From contig CAZNLJ010000074.1 in assembly GCA_964573725.1 (NCBI GenBank), positions 1 through 14,859 of the forward strand: 14,859 bases of DNA, read 5' to 3'. The stretch's first letter is position 1; every line of letters begins with the position of its first letter. Shown one piece after another: positions 14,834 to 14,859 of the stretch. A model generated the notes under the pieces. The model had not been told where the DNA came from, did no database searches, and worked only from the letters and a program-made list of their open reading frames with translations. Source of the stretch: UBA6168 sp964573725. GTDB taxonomy: Bacteria; Bacteroidota; Bacteroidia; Chitinophagales; Saprospiraceae. A program made the translations under genes and the position numbers.

Positions 14834-14859
14834 CGGCGGCGCGCTTGGGCGCGCCGCCG
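14834..14859. repeat. Perfect 11-base-pair GC hairpin at the right window edge
   Basis: CGGCGGCGCGC (14834-14844) is the exact reverse complement of GCGCGCCGCCG (14849-14859) around a TTGG loop. On the minus strand the hairpin is followed by ACCTTCC rather than a T-run; the plus-strand continuation is not visible. It may be part of a terminator for a gene to the right, or of a bidirectional one, and the stem may extend past the edge. Confidence 0.45.

Larger units (their letters stand above)
13836..14859. other. Long non-coding region upstream of the T9SS protein gene
   Basis: About 1 kb with no convincing gene on either strand. Open frames here (14816-14256 minus, 14353-14745 plus, 14761-14396 minus, 14320-14075 minus) have arginine-, proline- and cysteine-rich shadow-like composition and no family signature. 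It holds the hairpin at 14042-14079, two short repeat pairs, an AT-rich island and a GC-rich inverted repeat at the edge, listed separately. I found no good TAnnTTTG promoter element for the downstream gene on the minus strand; its ATG at 13835 is preceded by AAACAAATCCTTGTACC, without a Shine-Dalgarno. Confidence 0.6.

Noticed and set aside
1..14859. Search for mobile elements, CRISPR arrays, tRNA or rRNA genes and defence modules
   Set aside because: No transposase, integrase, regularly spaced repeat-spacer pattern, tRNA-like cloverleaf or nuclease/helicase signature was seen on either strand by eye.

Overview
The window looks like a piece of a GC-rich Bacteroidota chromosome, most likely from the Saprospiria (Lewinella-like) branch. 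One protein ends in a type IX secretion system (T9SS) type A sorting domain, which is restricted to this phylum. Start codons lack Shine-Dalgarno sequences. The proteins are of the HYR, GLUG, parallel beta-helix and dockerin/cohesin kinds common in that group. The taxonomic call is inference from gene content.

Only three genes are convincing, all on the minus strand, so transcription runs from high to low coordinates. In that order: (1) 13835-10047, a 1262-residue secreted protein with a signal peptide, HYR/Ig-like repeats, a carboxypeptidase-regulatory-like domain, a dockerin-like pair, a cohesin-like domain and a T9SS tail. It is followed by a strong intrinsic terminator at 9861-9820. (2) 9475-7742, a membrane regulator with a signal peptide, TPR array, coiled coil, one membrane helix and a C-terminal AraC-type DNA-binding domain. 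(3) 7392 to beyond position 1, a giant secreted protein of at least 2464 residues. Its order is GLUG repeats, FN3, cadherin-like stretch, GLUG repeats, two parallel beta-helix blocks and two Ig-like domains; its C-terminus lies outside the window. The frame stays open from the start codon to the window edge, so the gene covers half the window, and the many shorter open frames over it are shadows.

The rest is non-coding: 349 bases between the regulator and the giant gene, 571 bases between gene 1 and the regulator, and 1024 bases upstream of gene 1. These hold a 21-base-period tandem repeat upstream of the giant gene, a perfect Bacteroidota -7 hexamer-type element plus a palindrome upstream of the regulator, a structured hairpin in the leader of gene 1, two further short repeat pairs, an AT-rich island and a GC-rich hairpin at the right edge.

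The likely picture is a cell-surface locus: two large exported adhesin or scaffold-like proteins flanking a transmembrane TPR-AraC regulator that may control one or both. I see no phage, transposon, CRISPR, RNA gene or defence module. I cannot claim a new system; the most distinctive points are the cohesin-like and dockerin-like modules in one T9SS protein, and the possible operator repeats next to the regulator.
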